64,000 nucleotides of DNA from Pseudomonas zanjanensis. GTDB lineage: Bacteria > Pseudomonadota > Gammaproteobacteria > Pseudomonadales > Pseudomonadaceae. The notes under the pieces are model-generated. The model ran no database searches. It saw only the letters and a program-made list of their open reading frames with translations, and was not told the origin of the DNA. A program made the translations under genes and the position numbers. Below, in pieces: positions 17,942 through 25,309 of the stretch (its first letter is position 1; every line of letters begins with the position of its first letter). The stretch covers positions 186,001 to 250,000 of the forward strand of contig NZ_JABWRB020000004.1 in assembly GCF_014268745.2 (NCBI RefSeq), given 5' to 3'.

Positions 17942-20900
17942 CTAGCCCAACGCCGTCTTCTCCAGGTGCTCAAGAATGATCGGATACACATCCACCACCG
18001 CGTCCTTGCCGAACATGCAGTCGATATGACCGTAACCCTTCACTTCATGGCGGCTGAACAAATGCGGGCCGTGCATCTCGCACAACCGCTCGTAGGTCTT
18101 GAGGGTGCTTTGCGGCAGGTAGCACTGGTTGTCGGCGCCGCTGATGAAGCAGATCGGCAACTTCAACCGATCGAAATGCGGCATGTAGACGTCGTTGCCC
18201 TTGAAGTCCACCAGGTGCCCCTTGCGCACGATCAGCGCCAGGTGCTCGAAGGTCTGGATGTTCGACTCGCCGAACAGCTCATGCAGGTTGTCGTGCAGGG
18301 TTTCGTTGAGGGTGTCGTGGCGGTACAGCGACGCATACATGAACGTGATGCGATGGCAGACCGGGTTGGTGCAATAGCCCTGGGCCTCGATCCGGGCATA
18401 GCCGTTAAGGGCCTTGTCGTAGAGTTTGTTGAACCAGCTTTCCTTGGTGTCGGCGTAGGCCGTCATGGACTTGATGCCGATGGCATCGAGCATTCCCGGC
18501 AAATGCAAACCGGCCTTCAGACCGGTGGCGGTGGCGACCACCGTGTCGGCGGCGATCTGCGAGCAGACCACCGAGCGCACCCCTTGCAGCCCCGCCAGCA
18601 TCGACATGAAGAAGGTCGTCGCGCCGTAGCAATGCACCACGCATTGCACGTCACGGGCCAGCGTCGCTTGCCGGATCTGCTCGATGGCCGCCTTGAAATC
18701 GTACTGGGCCACCTGGTCGCCGTTCCATTCGTTCTTGCTGGCCGGCAGCAGGATGCTCACCCGTAGATCCAGCAGCCAGACGTCGTACTCGTGCTTGCAC
18801 AGATACTCCAGCAGGTTGGTGTGGATGGTGTCGGTGGAAAAGATGTTCGAGCCCACCCCCAGGCCATGGACCAACATCACCGGGCCTTTTTTGCCGGCCT
18901 GATAGCGGGTCAGGCGCAGCTCGACGTTGTCTTCGGTCTGGAAGAAATGCACCACCGGCGCCGGTGCATCCAATGGCCGTTTCAACCGGGGCGGCGCGTC
19001 CGGGTTGAAGTAGACGTCGCCTGCGAAGACGCCTCCGTAGCTCTCCCACAGGATCCCGGCGAAGAACTTGCCGAACCGCGCCAGCGCCTCCACGCGCTCA
19101 CGTTCATTGCGGGCGTTGAGCACTTTCATGGTGGTCATCTGCTTGGCGAAGTCGGCCGGCAGGATGTGCATCACGCCGCAGCCGAGCACCGCGCCGGTCT
19201 TGTCCGGTCCGCGATACAGCGTGACGTACAAGGTGCTGGTGTCAGGCCAGATGTTCAGCACGCCGTTGTCCTCGGGCACGGTCTTGAAGGCGCTGAAGTA
19301 ATAGTCGCTGCCGTCTTCGGCGGTCAGCTTCATGTCGTAGTTCATGTGCCGCACGCCGACCTGTCCCTGGTACTGCTCGAACAGATTGAACACCCCGTTA
19401 CTGGCGACCAATGGCTTGGGCGACAGCAGCGGCGCATCGAGGGTGCCCACCAGGGTCGCGGCGTGTTCCGGCTCCTTGATCAAGCGATTGAGGTCGGCGG
19501 CGGTAATGGTCAGGGTAAATTCGATGGGCGAGTTGTCGGCCTTGCCACGCTTGGCCGACGCTTCGTACAGGCTCAGATCGGTGCCCTGGGCCTGGGTGAA
19601 GGCTGTGGAAAAGAAGCCCTTCATGGTTTCGGTGAACTGCACGCCGAGGGTCGGCGCCGCCACCGCTTTGCGCGGGGCCGAGGGCAGCGTGTAGTCGATG
19701 ATCCAGCCACGGTCGGCCGCCAGCAGCCCCATGTTGCGTTCGCTCACCGCCGAAATGGTCAGCAGCGGATTGACCGCCAGGGAGGTGGGGATCACTGCGC
19801 CGTCGGTCACGTACAGGCCCGGGTAGACCTCGGTGCCGCTGGCGCCACTGAACACCTGGCCCTTGTGGTTGACCACGCCTTGCGTCGCATCCTCGCCCAT
19901 CACGCAACCGCCCAGGGGATGGACCGAGACGATGCTGTGCTTGAGCAGCTTGGTCCAGATCGGGTTCTCGACCCAGATTCCGCCCAGGGCCTTGGTGCTC
20001 TGGTGCAGGCGCTCGTTGCCGAGGGTGACGTTTTCCTGTTCGCCGACGCCAGGCCAGTCGATGCGCAACTGGTCCTTGTGGTCGAGCAACATGCGGCCCT
20101 TGGCGTTGTCATGGCTCATGATCAAGTAGGTCTGCATGTTGTGCAGCGCGCCGTAATACGGCCCGCGCAGAAAGCTCTCGGCCTCCCGGCCCTTGTACTT
20201 GAGGCTGGCGCCGAAACCGGTGTCGGTGGGCACGCCGATCATCTCTGCAAACGCCGCCATGCTCGGCACCATGGCCCGGCCGAGGGCACCGGGAATCGAA
20301 CCTTCCTCGATGACCATGCGGCTGCGCCAGTCGCCTTCAGTGCGCATGTCGATGATCGAGGTGATGCACGGCCCCACCGGTTCCAGTTCCTTGGCCGAAT
20401 GGGCGCCGAAGCCGATGCCGTTGATCACTTGGTCGCAGTTGTGGCCGAACCCGAGGATGTCGCCGTTGCCGCTCATGTGCTCGCCCAACTGGCTGGACAT
20501 GGCCAAGCCCTTGTCCCGCGAGCGCAGCATGATTTCGGTGGAGCCCAGAGTGCCGGCGGAGACCACGACGACATCGGCCCGCACGAACAACGTGGGCGCC
20601 GAGAACAGCTCGCGGCCGCTGTCCAGGTACTGAAAATGCACGATCCAGCCATCGCCGTCGCGCTCCAGGTGCCGAACCTCGGCCTGGCAGAAAATCTCCG
20701 TGCCGTGGTTCCAGGCATCCGGCAGGTAGTTCATCAGCGTGGTGTTCTTGGCCTTGTTGTTACAGCCCGAGACGCAATCGCCACAGCCGTTGCAGGGCAA
20801 CTGTTCAACGCCGACGTGGTTGAGGTTGTTGGGCAGCTTGTCGAAGGTCACGTTGATGGGGGGTGTGTAGAAGTGCGCGCCTTGCTTGAGGTAATCGGCT

Positions 20901-21394
20901 GATTTCTTGTGGGCGTCGAGCTTGGGCAGGTTCGGTGCCGACGCCGGGTAGGGATTGGGCTTGAGCATCTCCCGAGCCCGGGCGTAGCCGTCCTTGAGCA
21001 ACGTGTCCTGGTGGTCCCGTACCGCCTGCGGCCAACGCGGGTCCTCGAACACGCCAGGCTCGGGCTCCAACGCGACGTTGGCATTGATCAGCGACGTGCC
21101 GCCCAGCCCACAACCGACCACCACGTTCTGCTGGGCGTTGACGTGCAGGTCGAACAGGCCGGTGCGCGAGCCGATGTGACCGTCGGGGTCATGGACCTGC
21201 AGTTCCTCGGTAGCCGCGAGCAGGGTGTTGGGGTATTCGCCAGGCTGGATTTCCCGGCCACGCTCCAGCAGGCACACCTTGCGTCCGGCCCGGGACAGGC
21301 GCGAGGCAGCAATGCCGCCACCGTAGCCGGAACCGATGACGACCACGTCGTAGTGCTCCTGGATATCACTGATGGGGGTTGAGATCCGTGTCAT
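17942..21394 (-). CDS. GMC (cholesterol-oxidase-like) oxidoreductase fused to an alpha/beta hydrolase
   Basis: An 1150-residue two-enzyme fusion. Residues 1-560 form a GMC flavoprotein: FAD motif GSGYGGG (21-27), the cysteine cluster C201-x2-C204-x2-C207-x3-C211, and HPLGGCVMG (492-500). Residues about 590-800 form a linker domain of unknown type. Residues about 815-1150 are an alpha/beta hydrolase with LVHGLGVGSN (841-850). At the nucleophile elbow it has HCYGA (921-925), so C922 stands where serine is usual; D1088 and H1123 could complete the triad. Substrate unknown; a sterol, ester or lipid-like alcohol is plausible. I chose ATG 21394 (AGAGGAC upstream) over a TTG two codons earlier. It heads the operon with the cytochrome and the phosphoesterase. 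Confidence 0.85.
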   Translation of the reverse strand: MTRISTPISDIQEHYDVVVIGSGYGGGIAASRLSRAGRKVCLLERGREIQPGEYPNTLLAATEELQVHDPDGHIGSRTGLFDLHVNAQQNVVVGCGLGGTSLINANVALEPEPGVFEDPRWPQAVRDHQDTLLKDGYARAREMLKPNPYPASAPNLPKLDAHKKSADYLKQGAHFYTPPINVTFDKLPNNLNHVGVEQLPCNGCGDCVSGCNNKAKNTTLMNYLPDAWNHGTEIFCQAEVRHLERDGDGWIVHFQYLDSGRELFSAPTLFVRADVVVVSAGTLGSTEIMLRSRDKGLAMSSQLGEHMSGNGDILGFGHNCDQVINGIGFGAHSAKELEPVGPCITSIIDMRTEGDWRSRMVIEEGSIPGALGRAMVPSMAAFAEMIGVPTDTGFGASLKYKGREAESFLRGPYYGALHNMQTYLIMSHDNAKGRMLLDHKDQLRIDWPGVGEQENVTLGNERLHQSTKALGGIWVENPIWTKLLKHSIVSVHPLGGCVMGEDATQGVVNHKGQVFSGASGTEVYPGLYVTDGAVIPTSLAVNPLLTISAVSERNMGLLAADRGWIIDYTLPSAPRKAVAAPTLGVQFTETMKGFFSTAFTQAQGTDLSLYEASAKRGKADNSPIEFTLTITAADLNRLIKEPEHAATLVGTLDAPLLSPKPLVASNGVFNLFEQYQGQVGVRHMNYDMKLTAEDGSDYYFSAFKTVPEDNGVLNIWPDTSTLYVTLYRGPDKTGAVLGCGVMHILPADFAKQMTTMKVLNARNERERVEALARFGKFFAGILWESYGGVFAGDVYFNPDAPPRLKRPLDAPAPVVHFFQTEDNVELRLTRYQAGKKGPVMLVHGLGVGSNIFSTDTIHTNLLEYLCKHEYDVWLLDLRVSILLPASKNEWNGDQVAQYDFKAAIEQIRQATLARDVQCVVHCYGATTFFMSMLAGLQGVRSVVCSQIAADTVVATATGLKAGLHLPGMLDAIGIKSMTAYADTKESWFNKLYDKALNGYARIEAQGYCTNPVCHRITFMYASLYRHDTLNETLHDNLHELFGESNIQTFEHLALIVRKGHLVDFKGNDVYMPHFDRLKLPICFISGADNQCYLPQSTLKTYERLCEMHGPHLFSRHEVKGYGHIDCMFGKDAVVDVYPIILEHLEKTALG

Positions 21395-21669
21395 GTTCAA
21401 GTCCTCTCAGGCAGAAGGGGCAACTCTGCGGTTGCCTGCAAATCCACAGGCGCACAAACGCCTGGCCACTGTCCCGTGCAGGGTCCAGCGGCAGTCAACG
21501 GTGTTACAGGGGGAAATCGGGTACTCGCTATAGACGCGCACGCTGATTGGTGGCGCGACGATGGATGCGCTTGTGCAACGAAGTGGGCGATGCCGGGACG
21601 CAGGTCTGTGGGGAGAGCGGGTGTGAGCGGGGAACCTTGCTATCCATCATGTGTTCTCCCTGAACCTGA

Positions 21670-21678
21670 TGTGGATAA
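21670..21678 (-). other. Perfect DnaA box (TTATCCACA)
   Basis: Exact consensus on the minus strand, upstream of the direct repeat array and opposite to it in orientation. Confidence 0.6.
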
Positions 21679-21790
21679 AGTCGCGATGTCCTTGTGCCAT
21701 GGAAGTGAAGACAGGCGACAGGGCTGCGTCAAGGTGGTTCCTTAGAACTGTATGAAATTTGACCTATAGCGATGTGCGCTATGCCAGCCG

Positions 21791-21824
21791 TGGCTTGCAG
21801 CGTTTGGCGAACAAGTTATCCACA
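21791..21824 (+). repeat. DnaA-box repeat unit 1
   Basis: 34-bp core: TGGCTTGCAGCG, 4 variable bases, GCGAACA, 2 bases, TTATCCACA. The next unit starts 182 bp further on. Confidence 0.8.
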
Positions 21825-21972
21825 TGACCACCCACAGCAAATGGGGACAAGTGGGATAGGTCGGGAATTCTTTCAGCCGCAAAGTGAATAAAAACCGTGA
21901 CTTATGGAAAACGACGGTTTGCCGACGCTATCGGTTGTTTTTTAACCGATACTCTGTAAGCCCTGTAACGCC

Positions 21973-22006
21973 TGGGCTGTAGCGGTGAGCGAACACCTTA
22001 TCCACA
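21973..22006 (+). repeat. DnaA-box repeat unit 2
   Basis: Same 34-bp layout (TGGGCTGTAGCG, GCGAACA, TTATCCACA). It is followed by GAAGCGCCAACAG as in unit 3, and by a one-mismatch inverted box at 22045-22053. Confidence 0.8.
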
Positions 22007-22154
22007 GAAGCGCCAACAGGGTTTGGGGGTAAATTTGACGATTCTGTGGAAAACCCTTTGGACGGCATGTAAATCAAGGTTTTCCCGAGGTTTTCCTGAT
22101 AAAAAAGATCGTTTGATCAGTTTATGATCAATTCACTGAACAGCCCGGCCTGTC

Positions 22155-22188
22155 TGGCTTGCAGCGTAGAGCGAACATCTTATCCACA
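22155..22188 (+). repeat. DnaA-box repeat unit 3
   Basis: Same 34-bp layout, nearest to unit 1 in its left half and to unit 2 in its right flank. It starts exactly 182 bp after unit 2. Confidence 0.8.
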
Positions 22189-22315
22189 GAAGCGCCAACA
22201 GAGATTGGGGGCAAGTTTCGGCTGAAAGGAAGCGTTATACATAAACAAAAGCCAGTAAAAACCGTTGGTTAGGTTGGCTGTTTTTTGATCGCAGGCCTGG
22301 AGTGCCTGGTTTGCC

Positions 22316-22349
22316 TGGGGTGCCGCGAGGGGCGAACAGGTTATCCACA
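22316..22349 (+). repeat. DnaA-box repeat unit 4
   Basis: Same 34-bp layout (TGGGGTGCCGCG, GCGAACA, TTATCCACA), 161 bp after unit 3. The right flank (cacagggattgtgggtaa) resembles that of a looser fifth box at 23144-23152. Confidence 0.8.
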
Positions 22350-22431
22350 GAGGCGCGCACAGGGATTGTGGGTAACACTCGCTCCCATAATGTTTGGGCA
22401 GATACAAAATTCACATACACCATCAATCCTA

Positions 22432-22520
22432 TGTGGGAGCGGGCTTGCTCGCGAAGGCGGTGTGTCAGATAACCCATCGCCGACTGACACACCGCCTTCG
22501 CGAGCAAGCCCGCTCCCACA
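22432..22520. repeat. REP doublet, family A
   Basis: Intact forward (22432-22455) and reverse (22497-22520) copies with matching inner arms, just past the acetyltransferase stop. Confidence 0.9.
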
Positions 22521-22549
22521 AAGGGTTTCTGGTGAAGCCGCCACGGCGA

Positions 22550-23116
22550 TCAAGGCCGATGCATGAGGTACGCCTCCCCCGTCACCCGAATCAACGGATG
22601 CGGGAAAACCTGGCAGGTTTTGACGATATCAAAGCCCTGGCGCTCATAGAAACGCCGGGCGCCGGTATTGGCGGCGTAGTCGATCAAGCTCAGGCCTTTG
22701 AGCGCCAGTTGGTCGGCACGCTGTTGCGCCAACTCGAGAAAGCGCACGCCGAGCCCCTTGTTACGCCAGCCTTCATGCAGGGCCAGGCTTGAAATATAGA
22801 GGGTGTCGGGCACTTCCATGTCGGCGTAGGGCGCCAGGACCGGATCCGTCACCGGCGCCGCCAGCGGATCCTCGCGCGTGACATAACAGTGCATCATGCC
22901 GATGACCCGGCCATCCGCCTGGGCGACAAAACAGTTCTGGTAAGAAAAATCGACATTCTCCCGGGCATAACGAGCGGCCCCTACTTCCAATAGGTCCTGC
23001 CCTGGCTCCGCCAATTGGCTCCAGATGTAATCCGACGCACCCTCCGAAGAAATCCGGAACAGACGGGCGATCTCCCGTGCATCCATGGGCAAGGCCGGAC
23101 GAAATTCAACTTCCAT
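22550..23116 (-). CDS. GNAT-family N-acetyltransferase
   Basis: A 188-residue single-domain acetyltransferase. The acetyl-CoA loop is in the segment LHEGWRNKGLGVRFLELAQ (about 118-136), followed by NTGARRFYERQGF, the typical last helix and strand. Substrate unknown. GGAG lies 8 nt before ATG 23116. It follows etfB in the same direction but is separated by a REP doublet and a DnaA-like box, so it is probably expressed independently of the dgc operon. Confidence 0.85.
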   Translation of the reverse strand: MEVEFRPALPMDAREIARLFRISSEGASDYIWSQLAEPGQDLLEVGAARYARENVDFSYQNCFVAQADGRVIGMMHCYVTREDPLAAPVTDPVLAPYADMEVPDTLYISSLALHEGWRNKGLGVRFLELAQQRADQLALKGLSLIDYAANTGARRFYERQGFDIVKTCQVFPHPLIRVTGEAYLMHRP

Positions 23117-23143
23117 TGCTGGGCTCCATTTGGCTGACGGCGG

Positions 23144-23152
23144 TTATCCACA
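23144..23152 (+). other. Perfect DnaA box (TTATCCACA)
   Basis: Exact match in the short gap upstream of the acetyltransferase gene. Its right flank resembles repeat unit 4, but the GCGAACA part is lost. Confidence 0.55.
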
Positions 23153-23191
23153 AAGGGGCCCACAAGGATTGTGGGCAACACATATTTCACT

Positions 23192-23281
23192 TGTGGGAGC
23201 GGGCTTGCTCGCGAAAGCGGTGTATCAGGCAACCTTTTTCGTTGACTGATGCTCCCCTTCGCGAGCAAGCCCGCTCCCACA
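23192..23281. repeat. REP doublet, family A (downstream of etfB)
   Basis: Forward copy from 23192 and reverse copy ending 23281, immediately past the etfB stop. Confidence 0.9.
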
Positions 23282-23302
23282 GGTTTTGTGTTGAGCCTGG
23301 GT

Positions 23303-24073
23303 CTAGCGAACCACCCCTTCCTCCACCAACAACTTGAGAATCGCCTCGGCCCCTGCCTCCGGGCTCACGTCCTTGAGCACTTGTCCGCCTCCGCCGCTGG
23401 CCTTGGCCGTGGCGGCTTTCATGCGGTCGGCGCCGCTCTTGGCCTTGATCACTTTCAAGCGCTTGGGCCGTGGCTTGGCCGGTTGCAGGGTGGCTACCGC
23501 CAGCAGCGTGTCGTCGATCACTTCGACCTCCTCGGCATGCAACGCTCCACGCCGGGCCGGGCCGTAGGCGCTTTGCCGAGGTTTTGGCGCAGCGTTATCC
23601 ACAGTGGCCAGGAACGGCAGGCGCACTTTGAGACGTCGCCGTTGGCCGCGAGGCAAGGCTTGCAGCACCAGGGCCGCGCCGTTTTCGATGGATTCGACCT
23701 GGGCCAGACCCACCACCAGCGGCCAGCCGAGGTTTTCCGCCAGCAAAAACGGCAACATGCCCGAGCCCTCGCCGGTTTCCGCCTGGCTGCCGGTAAGCAC
23801 CACTTGGGCGCCAGCGTCACGCAGGTAGTCGGTCAAGGCCGGCAGGGCGTCGGCCCCATCGGGATTTTCCAGGACGTGGAGTTCCTCCAGGCCCATGCCC
23901 AGGTAGGCGCGCAGGGCCGGTTCGGCCACGTCGCCGGCGTGCAGCACTTGCAAGTCGTTGCCGGCCAGTTGCAGGCCCAGCTCCACGGCCCGGGCGTCCT
24001 GCTCGGCCCGTCGAGGTCGGCCAGAGGTCGGGTGGGCGCCGATGGAGACGAGGCTGATCACTTGGGTACTCAT
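23303..24073 (-). CDS. etfB: Electron transfer flavoprotein, beta subunit (dgc-associated)
   Basis: A 256-residue EtfB-type protein. The AMP-binding segment with VLTGSQAETGEGSGMLPFLLAE (about 92-113) is the family signature. With EtfA it would carry electrons from dimethylglycine demethylation to the respiratory chain. It is shorter and more divergent than housekeeping EtfB, and dedicated to this operon by position (15 bp after etfA). AAGGAA precedes the ATG. A perfect DnaA-box sequence lies within the gene at 23595-23603. Confidence 0.9.
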   Translation of the reverse strand: MSTQVISLVSIGAHPTSGRPRRAEQDARAVELGLQLAGNDLQVLHAGDVAEPALRAYLGMGLEELHVLENPDGADALPALTDYLRDAGAQVVLTGSQAETGEGSGMLPFLLAENLGWPLVVGLAQVESIENGAALVLQALPRGQRRRLKVRLPFLATVDNAAPKPRQSAYGPARRGALHAEEVEVIDDTLLAVATLQPAKPRPKRLKVIKAKSGADRMKAATAKASGGGGQVLKDVSPEAGAEAILKLLVEEGVVR

Positions 24074-24088
24074 GAACGTTTCCTTAGC

Positions 24089-25309
24089 TTAAGCCGCATC
24101 GCGCTTGGCTTCGTTGCGGTAAGCCTCTACCGCCGCGATCAAGGCCTGGAGAATCGCCGCGCTGTCACCAATCACCGACAGGTCTGCCCGTTTGATCATG
24201 TCGCAGCCCGGATCGAGGTTGATCGCCACCACCTTGTCGCAGGCGCCAATGCCTTGCAGGTGCTGGATTGCCCCGGATATCCCCACGGCCACGTAGACCC
24301 GCGCCGTGACCCAGGTGCCGGACGCACCAACCTGGCGATCCCGGGCCATGAAACCATCGTCCACCGCCACCCGCGAAGCGCCTTCGGTGGCGCCCAGGGC
24401 GGCGGCGGTCTGGTGGAACAGCGCCCAGTCCTTGACCCCGTTGCCGCCGGAGAAAATGAATTCGGCCTCGGCCATCGGGATCGCACCCGGGTCCACGGCA
24501 ACCGCGCCAAGGTCTTCGATGCGCGACAAGCTGCGGGCCACGCTTGTGGATAACTCCACCGGCAAGGCTTCGTGACGGGTTTCGCTGACCGGCTCGGCGC
24601 ATTCCGCCGCCGCCAGGATCAAGCGCGCCAACGGCCGGGCCAAGTCTTGCAGGCCCGCACCGGCGCGGCCGATGCATTCTTCGCCCTTGACCTGCCAGAC
24701 CCGCGTGGCCGGGCGCTCGCCCAGGGCTGCGGCAAAGCGCCGGCCCAATTCACCACCGCCGCTGCGACTGTCAGGCAGCAGCCAATGGCGTGGGTTGAAC
24801 TGGTTATCCACAGCCCGCAAGCCCTGAACGCGTTGCTCCGGTGCATAACCGCTGAACTCTTCGCCATCGAGCACCAGCAAGCGGTCGACACCCGCCGTGG
24901 CGAAAGCGCTTTCCTTGTGCTCGCCGAAGACCACCGCCAACACCGCGCCGTCGCTGCCGGCCAACTGATGGGCCAGGCCCAGCAGATCGCGGTCGTGACT
25001 GCTGAGGCGGCCACCGACCATGTCCGGGACGACACAGATGTGGAACGCCGGTTGCGGCACCTGATGCAGCGGCAATTGCACTTCAACGGCAGCGGTGCGT
25101 TTGCTCGCCCCACCTTGCTGGGCACCGCTGCGATCAATCCGTTTGATCCCATTGGGGCCGATGAAACCGACGCCATGGACGTTCTTGCGAATGACGCCGT
25201 TGGGCCCCATCCAGCTGTGCTGCACCGGTTGCATGGCTGCGTGCAGTGGATGCAGGCGGTTGCGGGCGATCCACTCGGCGCGAGGGTCGCGGCGGATGAT
25301 GTCGCTCAT
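24089..25309 (-). CDS. etfA: Electron transfer flavoprotein, alpha subunit (dgc-associated)
   Basis: A 406-residue EtfA with an extra N-terminal region of about 70 residues (IIRRDPRAEWIARNRLHPLH) not found in housekeeping EtfA. The C-terminal FAD domain is typical: SGGNGVKDWALF, SRVAVDDGF, RQVGASG, VGISGAIQHLQGI (about 290-360). The start codon shares one base with the dgcB stop (TAATG), so it is translationally coupled to dgcB. Two perfect DnaA-box sequences lie in the gene (24545-24553 and 24804-24812); the first uses a rare TTA leucine codon. Confidence 0.92.
   Translation of the reverse strand: MSDIIRRDPRAEWIARNRLHPLHAAMQPVQHSWMGPNGVIRKNVHGVGFIGPNGIKRIDRSGAQQGGASKRTAAVEVQLPLHQVPQPAFHICVVPDMVGGRLSSHDRDLLGLAHQLAGSDGAVLAVVFGEHKESAFATAGVDRLLVLDGEEFSGYAPEQRVQGLRAVDNQFNPRHWLLPDSRSGGGELGRRFAAALGERPATRVWQVKGEECIGRAGAGLQDLARPLARLILAAAECAEPVSETRHEALPVELSTSVARSLSRIEDLGAVAVDPGAIPMAEAEFIFSGGNGVKDWALFHQTAAALGATEGASRVAVDDGFMARDRQVGASGTWVTARVYVAVGISGAIQHLQGIGACDKVVAINLDPGCDMIKRADLSVIGDSAAILQALIAAVEAYRNEAKRDAA

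Larger units (their letters stand above)
21395..22549. other. 1.15-kb gene-free region with a repeat array
   Basis: No convincing gene on either strand. It contains four 34-bp repeats carrying perfect DnaA boxes (21791-22349), an inverted box at 21670-21678, AT-rich spacers with three GATC sites (22107-22129), and a perfect hairpin TATCGGTT / AACCGATA (21929-21951). A REP doublet is at the right end. Composition is more AT-rich than the surroundings. Confidence 0.8.

Noticed and set aside
22180..22519. Short minus-strand open frames of 75-94 codons in the DnaA-box region
   Set aside because: They run through REP units and repeat cores, have no ribosome site and show no recognisable protein.
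21395..22549. Chromosomal origin of replication (oriC)
   Set aside because: dnaA, dnaN, rpmH and gyrB are not adjacent, and the boxes are widely spaced at about 180 bp rather than clustered. A regulatory DnaA-binding locus fits better.
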